A DNA stretch of 64,000 nucleotides from Caldilinea sp. CFX5 (GCA_021405325.1 QWII01000042.1:62001-126000); one strand, 5' to 3'; counted from the stretch's first letter, positions 18,372 to 29,259 are shown. Made by a program: numbers and translations. The notes: a model not told the origin generated them from the sequence alone.

Positions 18372-20153
18372 ATGTTTCGTTCCATCCGGTGGCGACTAGT
18401 CGCCAGTTATACCTTGATGACTGTGCTGGCCGTGACCCTGGTTGGCGTGCTGGCGCTGTTGCTGATTGAGCGTTACCTACTGCGCCAGGAGCGTGACTAT
18501 CTCACCATGAATGCAACGGTGGTGGCCCAGCAACTTGAACCGCTCTTGCGATCAGCGGAACCAAAGCCGGCATTGGAAGAACTGGCGCGCACCACCGCCT
18601 TTCTCAGCGATGTCCAGGTGCGCATCCTGGATGCCCAGGAGCAACTGCTGGTCGATTCGGGCTTGCCTTCCGAACTGGATGGCGTGACCTGGCTGGTGCC
18701 GCCAACCGCCGCCTTACCCTTTGCGCAGGCGGTGACGACCGAGTTAGCTGAGCCAGGCGTCTTTGTCCAGATCCTGACCGATGAAAAGGGGCGACCACCT
18801 TCCGTTGTCTGGCAAGGGGCAGGAACGTCCGGCGACGACCTGGCTGCGTTACGACCACCCCTGGTTGTCTTTCGCCGTGGTACGCTTCTGGGGAGTGATC
18901 CGGCCTTTTGGCCGGCGCTGCCGGCCGGCGCGGCCATCACCAAAGCGCCGTGGTCGTCGGCCCATGCCACGCCAATCCAGTCGGCCACGCCGTTGGCTGA
19001 TGGCGCTGCGCCGCCTGTCCAACGCTGGCCGCAGCTTGACGCCCTCTTGGATCGCCTTGCCTTTGCGCCGCAACGGGTTGTCCAGGCGGTTGACGGTGAG
19101 CAGGGGGTTGTCGGCTATGTCGAACTGCGCAGCGACCCGGGCAGTGGCGCGGCGCTGCTTTTGATACGGCGCGCCTTCCTGCTGGCCGGCATCGGGGTTT
19201 CGCTGCTGGCTGTGCTGGTGGCGCTCTGGATGAGCCGCACGTTGACGGCGCCGCTTCATGAACTGATCCAGGCAACCAACCAGATGGGGAGTGGCGCGCT
19301 GGCGACTCGTGCGGCTGTCCGCACCCAAGATGAGATCGGCCGGTTAGCCACCCAATTCAACACGATGGCCGCCCAGTTGGAACGCAGCTTTGCCGAACTG
19401 GCAGCGGAACGGGACGCCCTGCGCCGCTTTGTCGCCGACGCTTCTCATGAACTGCGCACCCCCATCACCGCGCTGAAAACCTTTGGCGAACTGTTGCTTG
19501 GCCCCGCCGGGGAAAGCGTCGCCACCCGTCTGGAATTTGTGCAGGAAAGCCAGCGACAAGTTCACCGCTTGGAGTGGATCACCAGCGCGCTGTTGAAACT
19601 ATCGCGCCTGGATGCTGGTTTGACGGAGCTAAAGACTGAAACCGTTGCTCTCGGGGAATTGTTGAGTATCGCGCTGAAACCTTTTGCCGTGCGGGCGGCG
19701 GAGAAAGCGATTACCCTCACCGTTATGCAACCGTCAATGCCGATAGTAGTACGCGGCAACGCGGCTTATTTGGAGATGGCGCTGGCAAACCTGCTGGATA
19801 ACGGGCTGAAATTCACACCGGTCGGCGGTGTTATTCAACTGGGTGCAACGATCACAACCGAGGAAAAGGTGGACGCCGCAAGGGTTGACAACAGCACCCC
19901 ACCAGTCACTTGGGCTGAACTCTGGGTGCAAGACAACGGCCCAGGCATTGCCCCGGAAGATCGCCCCTATGTCTTTGACCGTTTCTACCGCGGCCAACCG
20001 ACTGGCGTTAGTAACGATGACGCCGGTTGCGGCCTCGGCTTAGCCATTGTGCAGAGCATTGCCAAAGCGCATGGCGGACAAGTGACGGTGCAAAGTGAAG
20101 TGGGTGCGGGCAGCCGCTTTGTGATCCAGGTGCCGGTGGCGGCCTTGAAATAA
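18372..20153 (+). CDS. Sensor histidine kinase
   Basis: A 593-residue membrane kinase. A first transmembrane helix (about residues 10-33) is followed by an extracytoplasmic sensor of about 230 residues with no recognised fold, a second helix near residue 275, a HAMP segment (SRTLTAPLHELIQATNQMGSGAL), the HisKA box FVADASHELRTPITALK with the phospho-acceptor His at about residue 359, and an ATP-binding domain with N (MALANLLDNGLKFTP), G1 (VQDNGPGI) and G2 (GCGLGLAIV) boxes. The ATG at 18372 is chosen because AAGGGAG lies before it; the TTG at 18348 is an alternative. Forms a three-gene unit with the response regulator and PDZ protein. Confidence 0.92.
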   Translation: MFRSIRWRLVASYTLMTVLAVTLVGVLALLLIERYLLRQERDYLTMNATVVAQQLEPLLRSAEPKPALEELARTTAFLSDVQVRILDAQEQLLVDSGLPSELDGVTWLVPPTAALPFAQAVTTELAEPGVFVQILTDEKGRPPSVVWQGAGTSGDDLAALRPPLVVFRRGTLLGSDPAFWPALPAGAAITKAPWSSAHATPIQSATPLADGAAPPVQRWPQLDALLDRLAFAPQRVVQAVDGEQGVVGYVELRSDPGSGAALLLIRRAFLLAGIGVSLLAVLVALWMSRTLTAPLHELIQATNQMGSGALATRAAVRTQDEIGRLATQFNTMAAQLERSFAELAAERDALRRFVADASHELRTPITALKTFGELLLGPAGESVATRLEFVQESQRQVHRLEWITSALLKLSRLDAGLTELKTETVALGELLSIALKPFAVRAAEKAITLTVMQPSMPIVVRGNAAYLEMALANLLDNGLKFTPVGGVIQLGATITTEEKVDAARVDNSTPPVTWAELWVQDNGPGIAPEDRPYVFDRFYRGQPTGVSNDDAGCGLGLAIVQSIAKAHGGQVTVQSEVGAGSRFVIQVPVAALK

Positions 20154-20213
20154 TGAGCGTTGGGAAAACTTGCCGCTCTTTCTGCCGGTTTTTCCGATGG
20201 TTCCCGGTTGCGG

Positions 20214-20219
20214 TATACT
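20214..20219 (+). promoter_or_regulatory. TATACT -10 box of a probably leaderless sulfatase transcript
   Basis: TATACT ends 6 bp before the ATG at 20226 and there is no ribosome-binding site between. Transcription starting about 7 bp after the box would begin at the A of the ATG. The -35 region (TTTCCG at 20191) is weak. Confidence 0.3.
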
Positions 20220-20225
20220 ACCCCT

Positions 20226-21680
<1,455 letters not shown>

Positions 21681-21692
<12 letters not shown>

Positions 21693-21747
21693 GTGGTAGT
21701 TGGTTCGTTGGTTGAGCTTGTCGAAACCAACGAACCAACCACCTAAC
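21681..21747. repeat. Family A palindrome shared by two convergent gene ends
   Basis: Arms GTTAGGTGGTAGTTGGTTCG and their complement surround the core TGAGCTTGTCGAAACC. It contains the last codons and stop of the sulfatase (21692) and the stop of the antiporter (21743), so it likely terminates both transcripts. Confidence 0.8.
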
Positions 21748-23014
21748 TCCTGGCCCCTTCCACCCCCGCCGGCATGGTCACTTTGACTGGGCGGGTGGGG
21801 CGGATCAGTTCAAAGAGCGGTGAGGCCATGAGGGTGGTGACAATGGCCATCATGACCATGATGGTGAAGAAGACCGGCTGGATCAGGCCATGCTCCAGGC
21901 CGATGTTGAGGATGATCAACTCCATGAGACCGCGGGCGTTCATCAAAAGGCCGATGCCCATGGCGTCGCGATTGTTTTCGCCATGCCAGCGGGCGGCCAA
22001 CCAACAAGCCACCCCTTTACCTACACTGGCCGCCAACAAGACCAGCAGCGTTATGCCCCACAGATAGGCGCTATCCACCAGCCCGATCCGTGTATTCAAG
22101 CCGGAGTAGATAAAGAAGAGCGGCAGCAGAAAGGTCGTCGTCAACGGTTCGAGCATCTCCTGCACCCGCTTGGCAAAGAGACCGCGCGGCATGGCAATGC
22201 CCATGATAAAGGCGCCAAAGACTGCATAGATGCCAATGCGATCAGTAAACCAGGCGCCCAACATGACCAGCATCAACGTCAAGGTTAGCAACGAGTGGCT
22301 GACCTTGCCTTCGCGATCTGCCCAAGTCCCCAGTTGCTTGAGCATGGGTCGCCCCAAGGTGAGCAGAAAGACGGCATAGAGGACGCCGCCGCCAATGGCC
22401 AGGACGGCAATCATCGGGTCGCCGTTAAAGCTGGCCAGTACAATCGCCAGAATACACCAGGCCGCACCGTCATCAATCGAGCCGGCGGCCAGCGCCAACG
22501 TCCCCAACGAGGTGCCGGTCAGTCCCCGTTCGTAGATGATACGGGCCAACATGGGAAAGGCCGTGATCGACATCGACGCCCCGACAAAGAGCATAATCTC
22601 CCAAGTGGCGACATCGGGCGTGAAGAAGGTATCGGTGCCGCTGAGGAACCAGGCCAGGATGGCGCCCAGGGTAAACGGCACGATAATTCCAGCCAGTGAC
22701 ACTGAGGCAGCGCTGCGCACGCGGTTGGCGATTAAGGAAACATCAAATTCCAACCCGATCAGGAACATATAGAGTACTAACCCCACCTGGCTCACAATGT
22801 AGATAGCGGTTTTTGATTCCGGTGGGAAGAGCCACGCTTGCACATCAGGAAAGAACAACCCAAGCAGCGACGGCCCCATGAGTACACCGGCGATCATCTC
22901 CGCCACCACCTGCGGTTGCCCAAAGTAGCGCGCGATCATTCCCACCACGCGACAGACACCCAGGATGATGGTCAATTGCAAAAAGAATAAGACAGAGATT
23001 TCAAAGTTTGACAT
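21743..23014 (-). CDS. CPA2 family cation/proton antiporter
   Basis: A 423-residue protein of about 12 membrane segments (Na+/H+ exchanger domain), beginning MSNFEISVLFFLQLTIIL and containing FGQPQVVAEMIAGVLMGPSLLG, the usual start of KefB/NapA-like antiporters. In the middle AAGSIDDGAAW carries two adjacent aspartates; a DD pair is typical of electrogenic Na+/H+ type members rather than the QD of KefC. The C-terminus lacks a TrkA-N domain, so no nucleotide gating. It would control pH or sodium in the cytoplasm. It is the last gene of the long minus-strand block and ends in the shared palindrome. Confidence 0.88.
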   Translation of the reverse strand: MSNFEISVLFFLQLTIILGVCRVVGMIARYFGQPQVVAEMIAGVLMGPSLLGLFFPDVQAWLFPPESKTAIYIVSQVGLVLYMFLIGLEFDVSLIANRVRSAASVSLAGIIVPFTLGAILAWFLSGTDTFFTPDVATWEIMLFVGASMSITAFPMLARIIYERGLTGTSLGTLALAAGSIDDGAAWCILAIVLASFNGDPMIAVLAIGGGVLYAVFLLTLGRPMLKQLGTWADREGKVSHSLLTLTLMLVMLGAWFTDRIGIYAVFGAFIMGIAMPRGLFAKRVQEMLEPLTTTFLLPLFFIYSGLNTRIGLVDSAYLWGITLLVLLAASVGKGVACWLAARWHGENNRDAMGIGLLMNARGLMELIILNIGLEHGLIQPVFFTIMVMMAIVTTLMASPLFELIRPTRPVKVTMPAGVEGARS

Positions 23015-23042
23015 AGGTTTGCTTTCGTTTTGGTTGATTTGG

Positions 23043-23114
23043 TGATTGGTTGGTTAGTTGGTGGGTTACTTCGTTGGTTGAGCCTGTCGAAACCAACGAA
23101 GTAACCCGCCAACT
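23043..23114. repeat. Family A palindrome
   Basis: AGTTGGTGGGTTACTTCG and its complement CGAAGTAACCCGCCAACT flank a TTGGTTGAGCCTGTCGAAACCAA core. These arms differ from other copies yet pair with each other. It ends at the solute-binding-protein stop (23113). Confidence 0.8.
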
Positions 23115-24234
23115 ATCGGGTATCAATGGTTTCGAGGTTGGCGTCAAAGCGGGTCATCCATTCAGTTTGGATGCGTTCGCGGTTGGCGGCAATCCAGGGG
23201 ATGTCCAGGTCAAAGAGGTTTGCGCGCACAGTGTCGGCGGAGAGGCGGCTGGCCAACATTTGCGCCGTGCCGTTATGTTGAATATCGGTGCCGGTCAGGA
23301 TGCGATCCTTGGCATACTCCGTCATGGCGCTGTCGCTGATGGCCCAGTCAAGGAAAAGTTTGGCGGCGGGTTTGATCGTCTCTTTGCGGACAAGCGCATT
23401 CACCTCCATTTCCCACCCGGCGCATTCTTCGGGAAGAAGAAATGCCATGTTTTTGTCGTCAGGGAAGAAGGCGCGGTAGTCATAGGTGACGCCGATGGCA
23501 TACTCTCCGTTGCGTACATGATCACAGACCCCGCTGGCGTTATTCGCATAACGACCTTCGGTGTTTTCGTGTAATTGCGCCAGGTATTCCCACCCTTGTG
23601 TGACGCCGTAGTTTTGTAGAATGGTGCCGATCAGCAGGTAACCCACACTGGTTTGTCCCGGCGTGGGAATCAAGAGCTGCCCCTTGTACTGGGGGTCGAG
23701 CAACGCTTCCCAAGATTCTGGCGGCGGCAAGCCTAGTTGTGCAAGGATGGCGGTATTGGCGCAGAACGCAACGGAGCGCGCCGATATCCCAACCCACTGG
23801 GGCGGCTCGTTGGCATCACGAAAGAGCGGGGTAACCTGCTCCACTCCCTTTGGCGCATAGCTGGTGAGCAGATGATTCCACTCCAGCGGCAACATATTGG
23901 TGACAGCCAGCCCCCAGATCACATCCGCCTGCGGCGCTTCCTGTTCGGCTAACAGTTGTTCAAAGAGGGCGAGGGTGACTTTGGTGACAAGCCGGACTTC
24001 GATCGCCGGATGTTCCGCCTGAAAACGGGCCAGGTAATTATGCACAAGGTCTTCGGGCAACGCCGAATAGACAGTGATGCTTTCTTGTACAGGCGTACCC
24101 AGCGGTCCTACCGTCAGCGTTGGTGGCTTGCCTGGCGTGCGTTGCAACAGATAAACGACGACGCCAATACAACTCACAATCAAAATCACGCCAATGAGCA
24201 GATTCAGGTAGAAAGATTTGAAAAAAGTGTTCAT
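23113..24234 (-). CDS. Family 1 extracellular solute-binding protein (Fe3+/phosphonate type), orphan
   Basis: A 373-residue protein anchored by an N-terminal helix (residues about 8-30; IVSC could also be a lipobox). The body is a type II periplasmic binding fold: ITVYSALPEDLVHNYLARFQAEHP, then ADVIWGLAVTN, and PESWEALLDPQYKGQLLIPTPGQTSVGYLL, a pattern shared by ferric iron (FutA/AfuA) and 2-aminoethylphosphonate binding proteins. The ligand cannot be told. No permease or ATPase of an ABC importer is adjacent, so it is either an orphan or works as a sensor. The ATG directly follows a GGTTGGTTAG repeat with no clear ribosome-binding site. Confidence 0.8.
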   Translation of the reverse strand: MNTFFKSFYLNLLIGVILIVSCIGVVVYLLQRTPGKPPTLTVGPLGTPVQESITVYSALPEDLVHNYLARFQAEHPAIEVRLVTKVTLALFEQLLAEQEAPQADVIWGLAVTNMLPLEWNHLLTSYAPKGVEQVTPLFRDANEPPQWVGISARSVAFCANTAILAQLGLPPPESWEALLDPQYKGQLLIPTPGQTSVGYLLIGTILQNYGVTQGWEYLAQLHENTEGRYANNASGVCDHVRNGEYAIGVTYDYRAFFPDDKNMAFLLPEECAGWEMEVNALVRKETIKPAAKLFLDWAISDSAMTEYAKDRILTGTDIQHNGTAQMLASRLSADTVRANLFDLDIPWIAANRERIQTEWMTRFDANLETIDTR

Positions 24235-24412
24235 GGTTGGTTAGATAGTTGGTTAGTTGGTTGGTAACGACTAAGCCCGCTCGTAGCCGGTCCGTGACCG
24301 ACGACCCCATCGCCGGTCACGGACCGGCTACGAGCGGGCTTAGTCGCGTTGGTTGGTGAGTTGGTGGCGAACAAACTAACAAACTACCCAACCAACTACC
24401 CAACCAACAACC
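24235..24412. repeat. Composite repeat with a perfect 33-bp palindrome (family B)
   Basis: GGTTGGTTAG units flank a perfect inverted repeat, 24268-24300 and 24314-24346, with core AGCCGGTCCGTGACCG. A second copy with the same core but other arms lies at 35256-35332. The right end (24396-24412) provides the last codons (LLVG) and stop of the sulfotransferase. Confidence 0.85.
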
Positions 24413-25454
24413 GCCTCAAATTCCGTGCCGATGCTTCGACCTGGGCGTAGAGATCACCCATTTCCTGGGCGACGATTTGGCGCACAGTCTGTGTGGCGGC
24501 TTGCTGTTTGGCTTCTTTATCGGAAGTAAAGTGAATGGTGTCTTCATCATCTTTGGAATAGTAGGCGAATTGCGTCTGCATCATGGCTAGTTGGTCGGGG
24601 GACGCCTGATAGCCAAAGGCGTGCGCCAGGATTGCCGGATAGTTTTCTTGCGTCAGTTGATCATAGTTCAGAAATTGTAACCGGGCCGCTTTGGTATGCA
24701 GTGCTGTCTCAAAATAGCGCCGGTAAATCTTGGCCAAAAAGGTCAGGTCGTCCATCGCTTGGGTGGCGGCGACGGAACAACTGCTCATATACGCGCCTGG
24801 CGCCAACCCTTTGAAATCCAAGGTCCAGACCCGCTTCCACTGCCCGGAGACCAGCACCTCCACCGGGTCCCGATAGAGAAACAGACAGGGGACATCGGGG
24901 AAGGCCCGGGTAATAAAGTCGATAAAGAGCGCATTCCAGCTTCGAAATTTGACAAAGTATTTCTGTTGTTGGCAAGTGCGGCGGCGCCCCATTGCCAGGA
25001 GCAGGTTGCGATAGATGGTAAACGCCTGTTCGTCATCGACAACCGGCTGCTGCCAGCCCTTCGTTAAATAGTGCCAGAGACCATCATTCAAGGGGGTCCC
25101 TTCATCAATGACCACATGGTCTGGCGTGCGGGCCAATGCCTTGGCCAGCAGCGTTGAGCCACAGCGGCTGATGTGAAAAATAAAACCGGTCGGATAGAGC
25201 GCATCGGTCAACAACGTTTGGTCAGCCAGGTCAGTCAGCGCGGTTGTTACGCTCTCTTTGCCTTGGTCGGTTGTGATTAACCCCCGAATCGCAAACTCAA
25301 ATTTTGCCTTCGTAAAGCGGTATTTCCCCACATTCAGCCAGGTCACCTCATGACTCGTCGGCGTCGGCTGCACATCAACGGGAATAAAGCCGGTGTGCTG
25401 TTGAATGAGATCGATCGCTTCACGCCCCTTCACTACCGTCGTTTCAATACTCAT
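24396..25454 (-). CDS. Sulfotransferase family protein (P-loop)
   Basis: A 352-residue protein. The phosphosulfate-binding loop is FHISRCGSTLLAKAL at about residue 110, followed by a 3'-phosphate-binding type strand VPCLFLYRDPVEVLVSGQW near residue 200. Such enzymes transfer sulfate from PAPS to hydroxyl groups of sugars, lipids or small molecules. The C-terminal region ends in RNLRRLLVG, where LLVG and the stop come from a repeat. A GGGGAGGG site precedes the ATG. The position at the downstream end of the biosynthetic block allows a tailoring role on a secreted or lipid product, but that is only an inference. There is no predicted signal peptide. Confidence 0.78.
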   Translation of the reverse strand: MSIETTVVKGREAIDLIQQHTGFIPVDVQPTPTSHEVTWLNVGKYRFTKAKFEFAIRGLITTDQGKESVTTALTDLADQTLLTDALYPTGFIFHISRCGSTLLAKALARTPDHVVIDEGTPLNDGLWHYLTKGWQQPVVDDEQAFTIYRNLLLAMGRRRTCQQQKYFVKFRSWNALFIDFITRAFPDVPCLFLYRDPVEVLVSGQWKRVWTLDFKGLAPGAYMSSCSVAATQAMDDLTFLAKIYRRYFETALHTKAARLQFLNYDQLTQENYPAILAHAFGYQASPDQLAMMQTQFAYYSKDDEDTIHFTSDKEAKQQAATQTVRQIVAQEMGDLYAQVEASARNLRRLLVG

Positions 25455-25636
25455 AACCCTCCCCTACCCTTACCAAAAGCACCCAAAGTTTGTAAAAAAG
25501 TCTCACCAGAGATTGCCGGAACCGGCGCTTCGATGATACTCCAAACAGCGTTTGCGTACAATGGTAAAATGTAGGGGGCAACTTATCAGTTTGCTAACAA
25601 TTGCATCAATCGGCCTGCGTATGAAGCGACAAAAAC

Positions 25637-26641
25637 TTATTTGTCTACCAACACCGCACTAAAAGGTGGCGAATAACCGGCGGGCCACTGTGTCTGCGAA
25701 CTGTATTCTACTCCGCTCAATCCGACGCCGGCGGTCGGTCGTTCACTGACTTGATTATATTGGATCGGCGCCAACTCAACCCTCTGAAGGTCAGCGTCGC
25801 GGAGAACTGCGCCATACAAAAGCACGCCGCGCAACTGGGCGCCCCCTAACGTGGCCCCTTCTAATTTCGCCCCACTCAGGTTGGTATAATTCAGTTTAGC
25901 GCCGGTCAAGTTGCTTTTGGTCAGATTCGCTCCGGCAAATTCGGTGCCATCGGTGGTGATGCCATCCAGTTTGGCGCGGGAAAAGTCGGTGCCGCCCAGA
26001 TCCGAAAGGCTAAGATTGGCGCCTGACAGGCGAATGCCGCGCAAGTCAGCGCCCCGTAGGTTAGCGCCCTGTTGCAGCGCTTTATTGCCCAAATTCGCGC
26101 CGGACAGATCTGCGCCCACCAAATTCGCCCCGCGCAAATCAGCGCCCAGGAGCTGGGTGCCGGTCAGGTCAACCCCCCATAATTTGGCGCCGATCAACCG
26201 CGCTTCGTTGAGGACTACGGCGTTGAGGGTGACATTCTCGGTCAGGTCAACACCGGTAAGAACGGCGCGGGTCAAATTGGCGCCGGTGAAATCGGCATTA
26301 GCCAAAGTGGCTTGCGTCAAATTGGCGCCGGTCAGATCAGCGCCGCTCAACCGGGCGCCGGTTAAATTGGCGTGAATCAACTGGGCATTGCGCAGATCGG
26401 CGCCGGAAAGATTGGCCCCCTGTAAATTTGCATGGTTGAGCTGACTGCCGGATAAGAGCGCGCCCGTGAGATCGGCCCCGGTCAGATCGACACCCGTCAG
26501 ATCGCGCCCGCGCAAATTGGTCGCCGGGCAGGTTGGCGGACAGTCGGCGGGCAAGGAGGTCCCACAACTGACGGCAAGCGTCATGAACAGAAGCAAAAGC
26601 AGCACAAGGCCACTGTAATAAACTACGCTGGTCAAGCTCAT
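25637..26641 (-). CDS. Pentapeptide-repeat lipoprotein
   Basis: A 334-residue protein. The first 26 residues are a signal peptide ending in VSC, a lipobox. Residues about 40-290 are dozens of A(D/N)LxG pentapeptides (DLTGADLTGALLSG, NLSGADLRNAQL, and so on), which fold as a square right-handed beta helix. The C-terminus is non-repeat and ends near YSPPFSAVLVDK. It is encoded 12 bp downstream of the pentapeptide/binding-protein fusion and probably works with it at the outer face of the membrane. Pentapeptide proteins serve many roles (DNA mimicry, glycolipid export, scaffolds), so no precise function is given. Confidence 0.88.
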   Translation of the reverse strand: MSLTSVVYYSGLVLLLLLFMTLAVSCGTSLPADCPPTCPATNLRGRDLTGVDLTGADLTGALLSGSQLNHANLQGANLSGADLRNAQLIHANLTGARLSGADLTGANLTQATLANADFTGANLTRAVLTGVDLTENVTLNAVVLNEARLIGAKLWGVDLTGTQLLGADLRGANLVGADLSGANLGNKALQQGANLRGADLRGIRLSGANLSLSDLGGTDFSRAKLDGITTDGTEFAGANLTKSNLTGAKLNYTNLSGAKLEGATLGGAQLRGVLLYGAVLRDADLQRVELAPIQYNQVSERPTAGVGLSGVEYSSQTQWPAGYSPPFSAVLVDK

Positions 26642-26653
26642 GTCACACCTGCC

Positions 26654-28588
26654 CTACTGCCCTAAGCGTTGGATCGTCTCTTTGTTCTTTTGAACAGTCG
26701 CCGCTGGCGGCGGAAAGAGACCGACTTGCCCGGCAACCTGATCAATCTGCGCTACATAAAAGCTGAGAAACGCCCGCAATGTGGCGGTCTGCCGCACAGC
26801 GGTGGCATCAAAATAGAGATACAAAGGCTGGGCCAACGGGTAACTCCCCTCGTCGACACTCGCACTGTTCGGCATGATGCCGTCGAGCGTCAGCGGTTTC
26901 AAGACGCTGGCGTTTTGCTGGTACAGCCCATAATCAACCACCCCGATGGCGTAGGGATCAAGGCCAATGCCTTGAATGAGTTGCGCCCCATTAGCCGTGG
27001 GGATGGTGCGGACGGCGCCTTCTGCAGCGGCAAAATTTGCCCCAAAGATACGCTCCGCCCAAAAAGAAAAACTGACCGATTGTACATCCGGTACATAACG
27101 GGTAATCTCCTCGCGCGGCCAATCGACATTCACATCCGACCAGCGATCGGCCAAGGCAATGATGTTGAGATCGGCAATGGTGGCATTTGTCAAAAACGCA
27201 TTCTGCGCATTGACTACCACCACCAAGGCCTGTTGCCCCACCAGCAAACTTGTGGCCAGCCGCCGATTGGTGCGACAGCGTTGCCGCTCTTCGCTGGTGA
27301 TCAGCCGATGGGACATCACCAACGTCCCATTGCTGCCAGGCTGACAGAAGGTGTCAAAGGCGACCGCCAAATCTACATTATCGAGAAAAATTGTCTGTGT
27401 ATAGCCCGCTTGTTCAAAGAGGGCAACAATCCCTTGGGTCAGCGGCATCAGCGTTGGGTTGCCAATCACAGCAATGGTTGGTTGGTTGGTGGCCGAGGCG
27501 TCGTTGCTTGCGTTTGCCGGCGTCGTATTGTAGTTCAAAAACTGTTGCCCCAACAAGCTGGTCAGCGTGGAAGCATTCCCAATGGGCCATTTGGTCTGCC
27601 GGTTAAAGCTCACCCCGGCCAGATCGACATCGGCGATCACTTGCGAGAGTTGTAGCTCATTTAGCTGTTTCAAGTTGGGATCGGTCAAGAGATCGGTCGG
27701 AATCAATTCGTTGGCCAGCAGTCGCACACCGGCCAGGTCTGCGTTCAGGAGATTGGCGCCATTCATGTGCGCACCGATCAAGGTCGCGCCCACCAGCCGG
27801 CTGCCACTCAACTGGGCTGAAGCCAGATTGGCGCCAATAAAACTGGCGCCTGCCAGGTTGCTGCCGGTGAGATCGACGCCGGTGAGATTGGTCAGGTTTA
27901 ACCAACTGCCGGCCAGGTTCGCGGCGCGCATGACGGCGCCGCTCAAGTTGGCGCGACTAAGCTGGCTGCCATAGAGGTTGGCGCTGCTAAGATTGGCATC
28001 GGTCAGGTCGGCTGCCGTAAAGACGACGCCGGCCAGATTTTTACTGCGCAAATCAGCTTCCACTAATTTGGCCCCGGCTAAGGTAACCCCCTGGAGATAG
28101 ACCTGTGTCAAATTGGCCTGGGTGAAATCCGTGTCATTCAAATTGGCCCCACGAAAATCGGTGTCGCCCAAAAGCGCCCCGCGCAGATCGGCTTTGACCA
28201 ACGAGGCGCCTACAAAACGCACACCGCGCAAATTCGCGTTCTGTAAATTGACGCCATCCAAATTGGCGCCGGAAAAATCGGCATTGTAGAGATCGGCCTC
28301 ACTCAGATCGGCGCCGCGCAGGTTGGCTTCGGTAAAGTTGCTGTTGCGCAAAATGCCTTGGCTAAAGTCGCGACCGAGCAGGTTTCTGCCGACGCAATCG
28401 GGTACACAGCTCACTCCATAGATAATCCAGTAGCGGGCGCTGATAAAGAGGCTAACCAGCAAGATCGCCATTAAGGTAAGCTGCACGCCAACGCGGCGGA
28501 TCATGACCTGCCGGTTTTCTACCAGGTGATTGGCAATGACCACCAGCAGCGCCAACAGGACACAGGCGACAACAATCGGCAGAATCAT
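26654..28588 (-). CDS. Membrane-anchored pentapeptide-repeat / periplasmic-binding-protein (PstS-like) fusion
   Basis: A 644-residue protein. Two hydrophobic helices lie at about residues 3-20 and 35-52, then SCVPDCVGRNLLGRDF leads into pentapeptide repeats up to about residue 340 (NLRGADLSEADLYNADFSGANLDG and the like). Residues about 370-640 resemble a phosphate-type substrate-binding protein (IAVIGNPTLMPLTQGIVALFEQAGY..., SFWAERIFGANF, ..YPLAQPLYLYFDA). The last is a hallmark of PstS-like domains (the YPIxRPLYxY motif). Fusion of these two modules is unusual. It overlaps the upstream 186-residue gene by ATGA, so translation is coupled. It probably faces outward from the membrane. Confidence 0.8.
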   Translation of the reverse strand: MILPIVVACVLLALLVVIANHLVENRQVMIRRVGVQLTLMAILLVSLFISARYWIIYGVSCVPDCVGRNLLGRDFSQGILRNSNFTEANLRGADLSEADLYNADFSGANLDGVNLQNANLRGVRFVGASLVKADLRGALLGDTDFRGANLNDTDFTQANLTQVYLQGVTLAGAKLVEADLRSKNLAGVVFTAADLTDANLSSANLYGSQLSRANLSGAVMRAANLAGSWLNLTNLTGVDLTGSNLAGASFIGANLASAQLSGSRLVGATLIGAHMNGANLLNADLAGVRLLANELIPTDLLTDPNLKQLNELQLSQVIADVDLAGVSFNRQTKWPIGNASTLTSLLGQQFLNYNTTPANASNDASATNQPTIAVIGNPTLMPLTQGIVALFEQAGYTQTIFLDNVDLAVAFDTFCQPGSNGTLVMSHRLITSEERQRCRTNRRLATSLLVGQQALVVVVNAQNAFLTNATIADLNIIALADRWSDVNVDWPREEITRYVPDVQSVSFSFWAERIFGANFAAAEGAVRTIPTANGAQLIQGIGLDPYAIGVVDYGLYQQNASVLKPLTLDGIMPNSASVDEGSYPLAQPLYLYFDATAVRQTATLRAFLSFYVAQIDQVAGQVGLFPPPAATVQKNKETIQRLGQ

Positions 28589-29145
28589 CCCGCGCCTTCT
28601 TCGTGCCAGAGCAAGCCAATCAACCCTGCTTCGATCAGCTTGGTGGTCATCCCCACAGGGTTGAGCAGCCCGGCTGATCCTTGCAACAGGAAATAGGCGA
28701 CAATGGTCGTGCCGCTATAGGCGATAAAAGCATCGCGCACCTCAGCACGATAGGGTTCGAGTTGCGGGGTGAAATATTGACCCGCGACGAAGGCGATAAA
28801 GCCGGCGCCATTCCAGACAAAGAGCGGAAGCCCCGCCTGCAAACCCAAGGCAATATGAATCAACGCTGTCGCGCCAGTGAGGGTGATGACCGATACTTTG
28901 CGCGCCTCTTTGTCATAGCGTAGAAAGTTTACCAACGTGGCATCCTGTGGCTGATCGGCAGCAAAAACAACCGTGCCCACTGTGGCGTCGCTAGTTGCGG
29001 CGCCACCTTCCCCGGTAGCCGGCACAGTCGCCAGCTTCGCTTCCTTGAGCCAGAGTGGCCGTTCCCCATTCTGCCAGAAGCGCAACGCCTTCACGCTCCC
29101 ATAGAGCGCCCCACCGGTCGCAGCGAACAATCCGAGTGACATCAT
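28585..29145 (-). CDS. Small membrane protein of unknown function
   Basis: A 186-residue protein with a hydrophobic start (MMSLGLFAATGGALYGSVKAL), an acidic/alanine loop, and about three hydrophobic segments between residues 88 and 175 (TGATALIHIALGLQAGLPLFVW, GFIAFVAGQYF, TTIVAYFLLQGSAGLL). I recognise no family. The ATG at 29145 follows AGGAGA; its TGA overlaps the ATG of the pentapeptide/binding-protein fusion in ATGA, which argues for a common membrane complex. Flanked upstream by the hypothetical protein at 29332 with a long hairpin between. Confidence 0.65.
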   Translation of the reverse strand: MMSLGLFAATGGALYGSVKALRFWQNGERPLWLKEAKLATVPATGEGGAATSDATVGTVVFAADQPQDATLVNFLRYDKEARKVSVITLTGATALIHIALGLQAGLPLFVWNGAGFIAFVAGQYFTPQLEPYRAEVRDAFIAYSGTTIVAYFLLQGSAGLLNPVGMTTKLIEAGLIGLLWHEEGAG

Positions 29146-29170
29146 TTGATTCTCCTAGTTGGTTGGTTAT

Positions 29171-29252
29171 AGGACTTACGCAGCAGCCCAGACCTTTAGG
29201 GTCTCGCAGACCCTAAAGGTCTCTGGCGGCGAATCCATCTTGCGTAAGTCCT
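29171..29252. repeat. Nested inverted repeats
   Basis: Outer arms AGGACTTACGCA (29171-29182) and TGCGTAAGTCCT (29241-29252) enclose an inner hairpin AGACCTTTAGGGTCT / AGACCCTAAAGGTCT (29190-29222). It lies between two genes of the membrane operon and could modulate read-through. Confidence 0.8.
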
Positions 29253-29259
29253 GGGTTAG

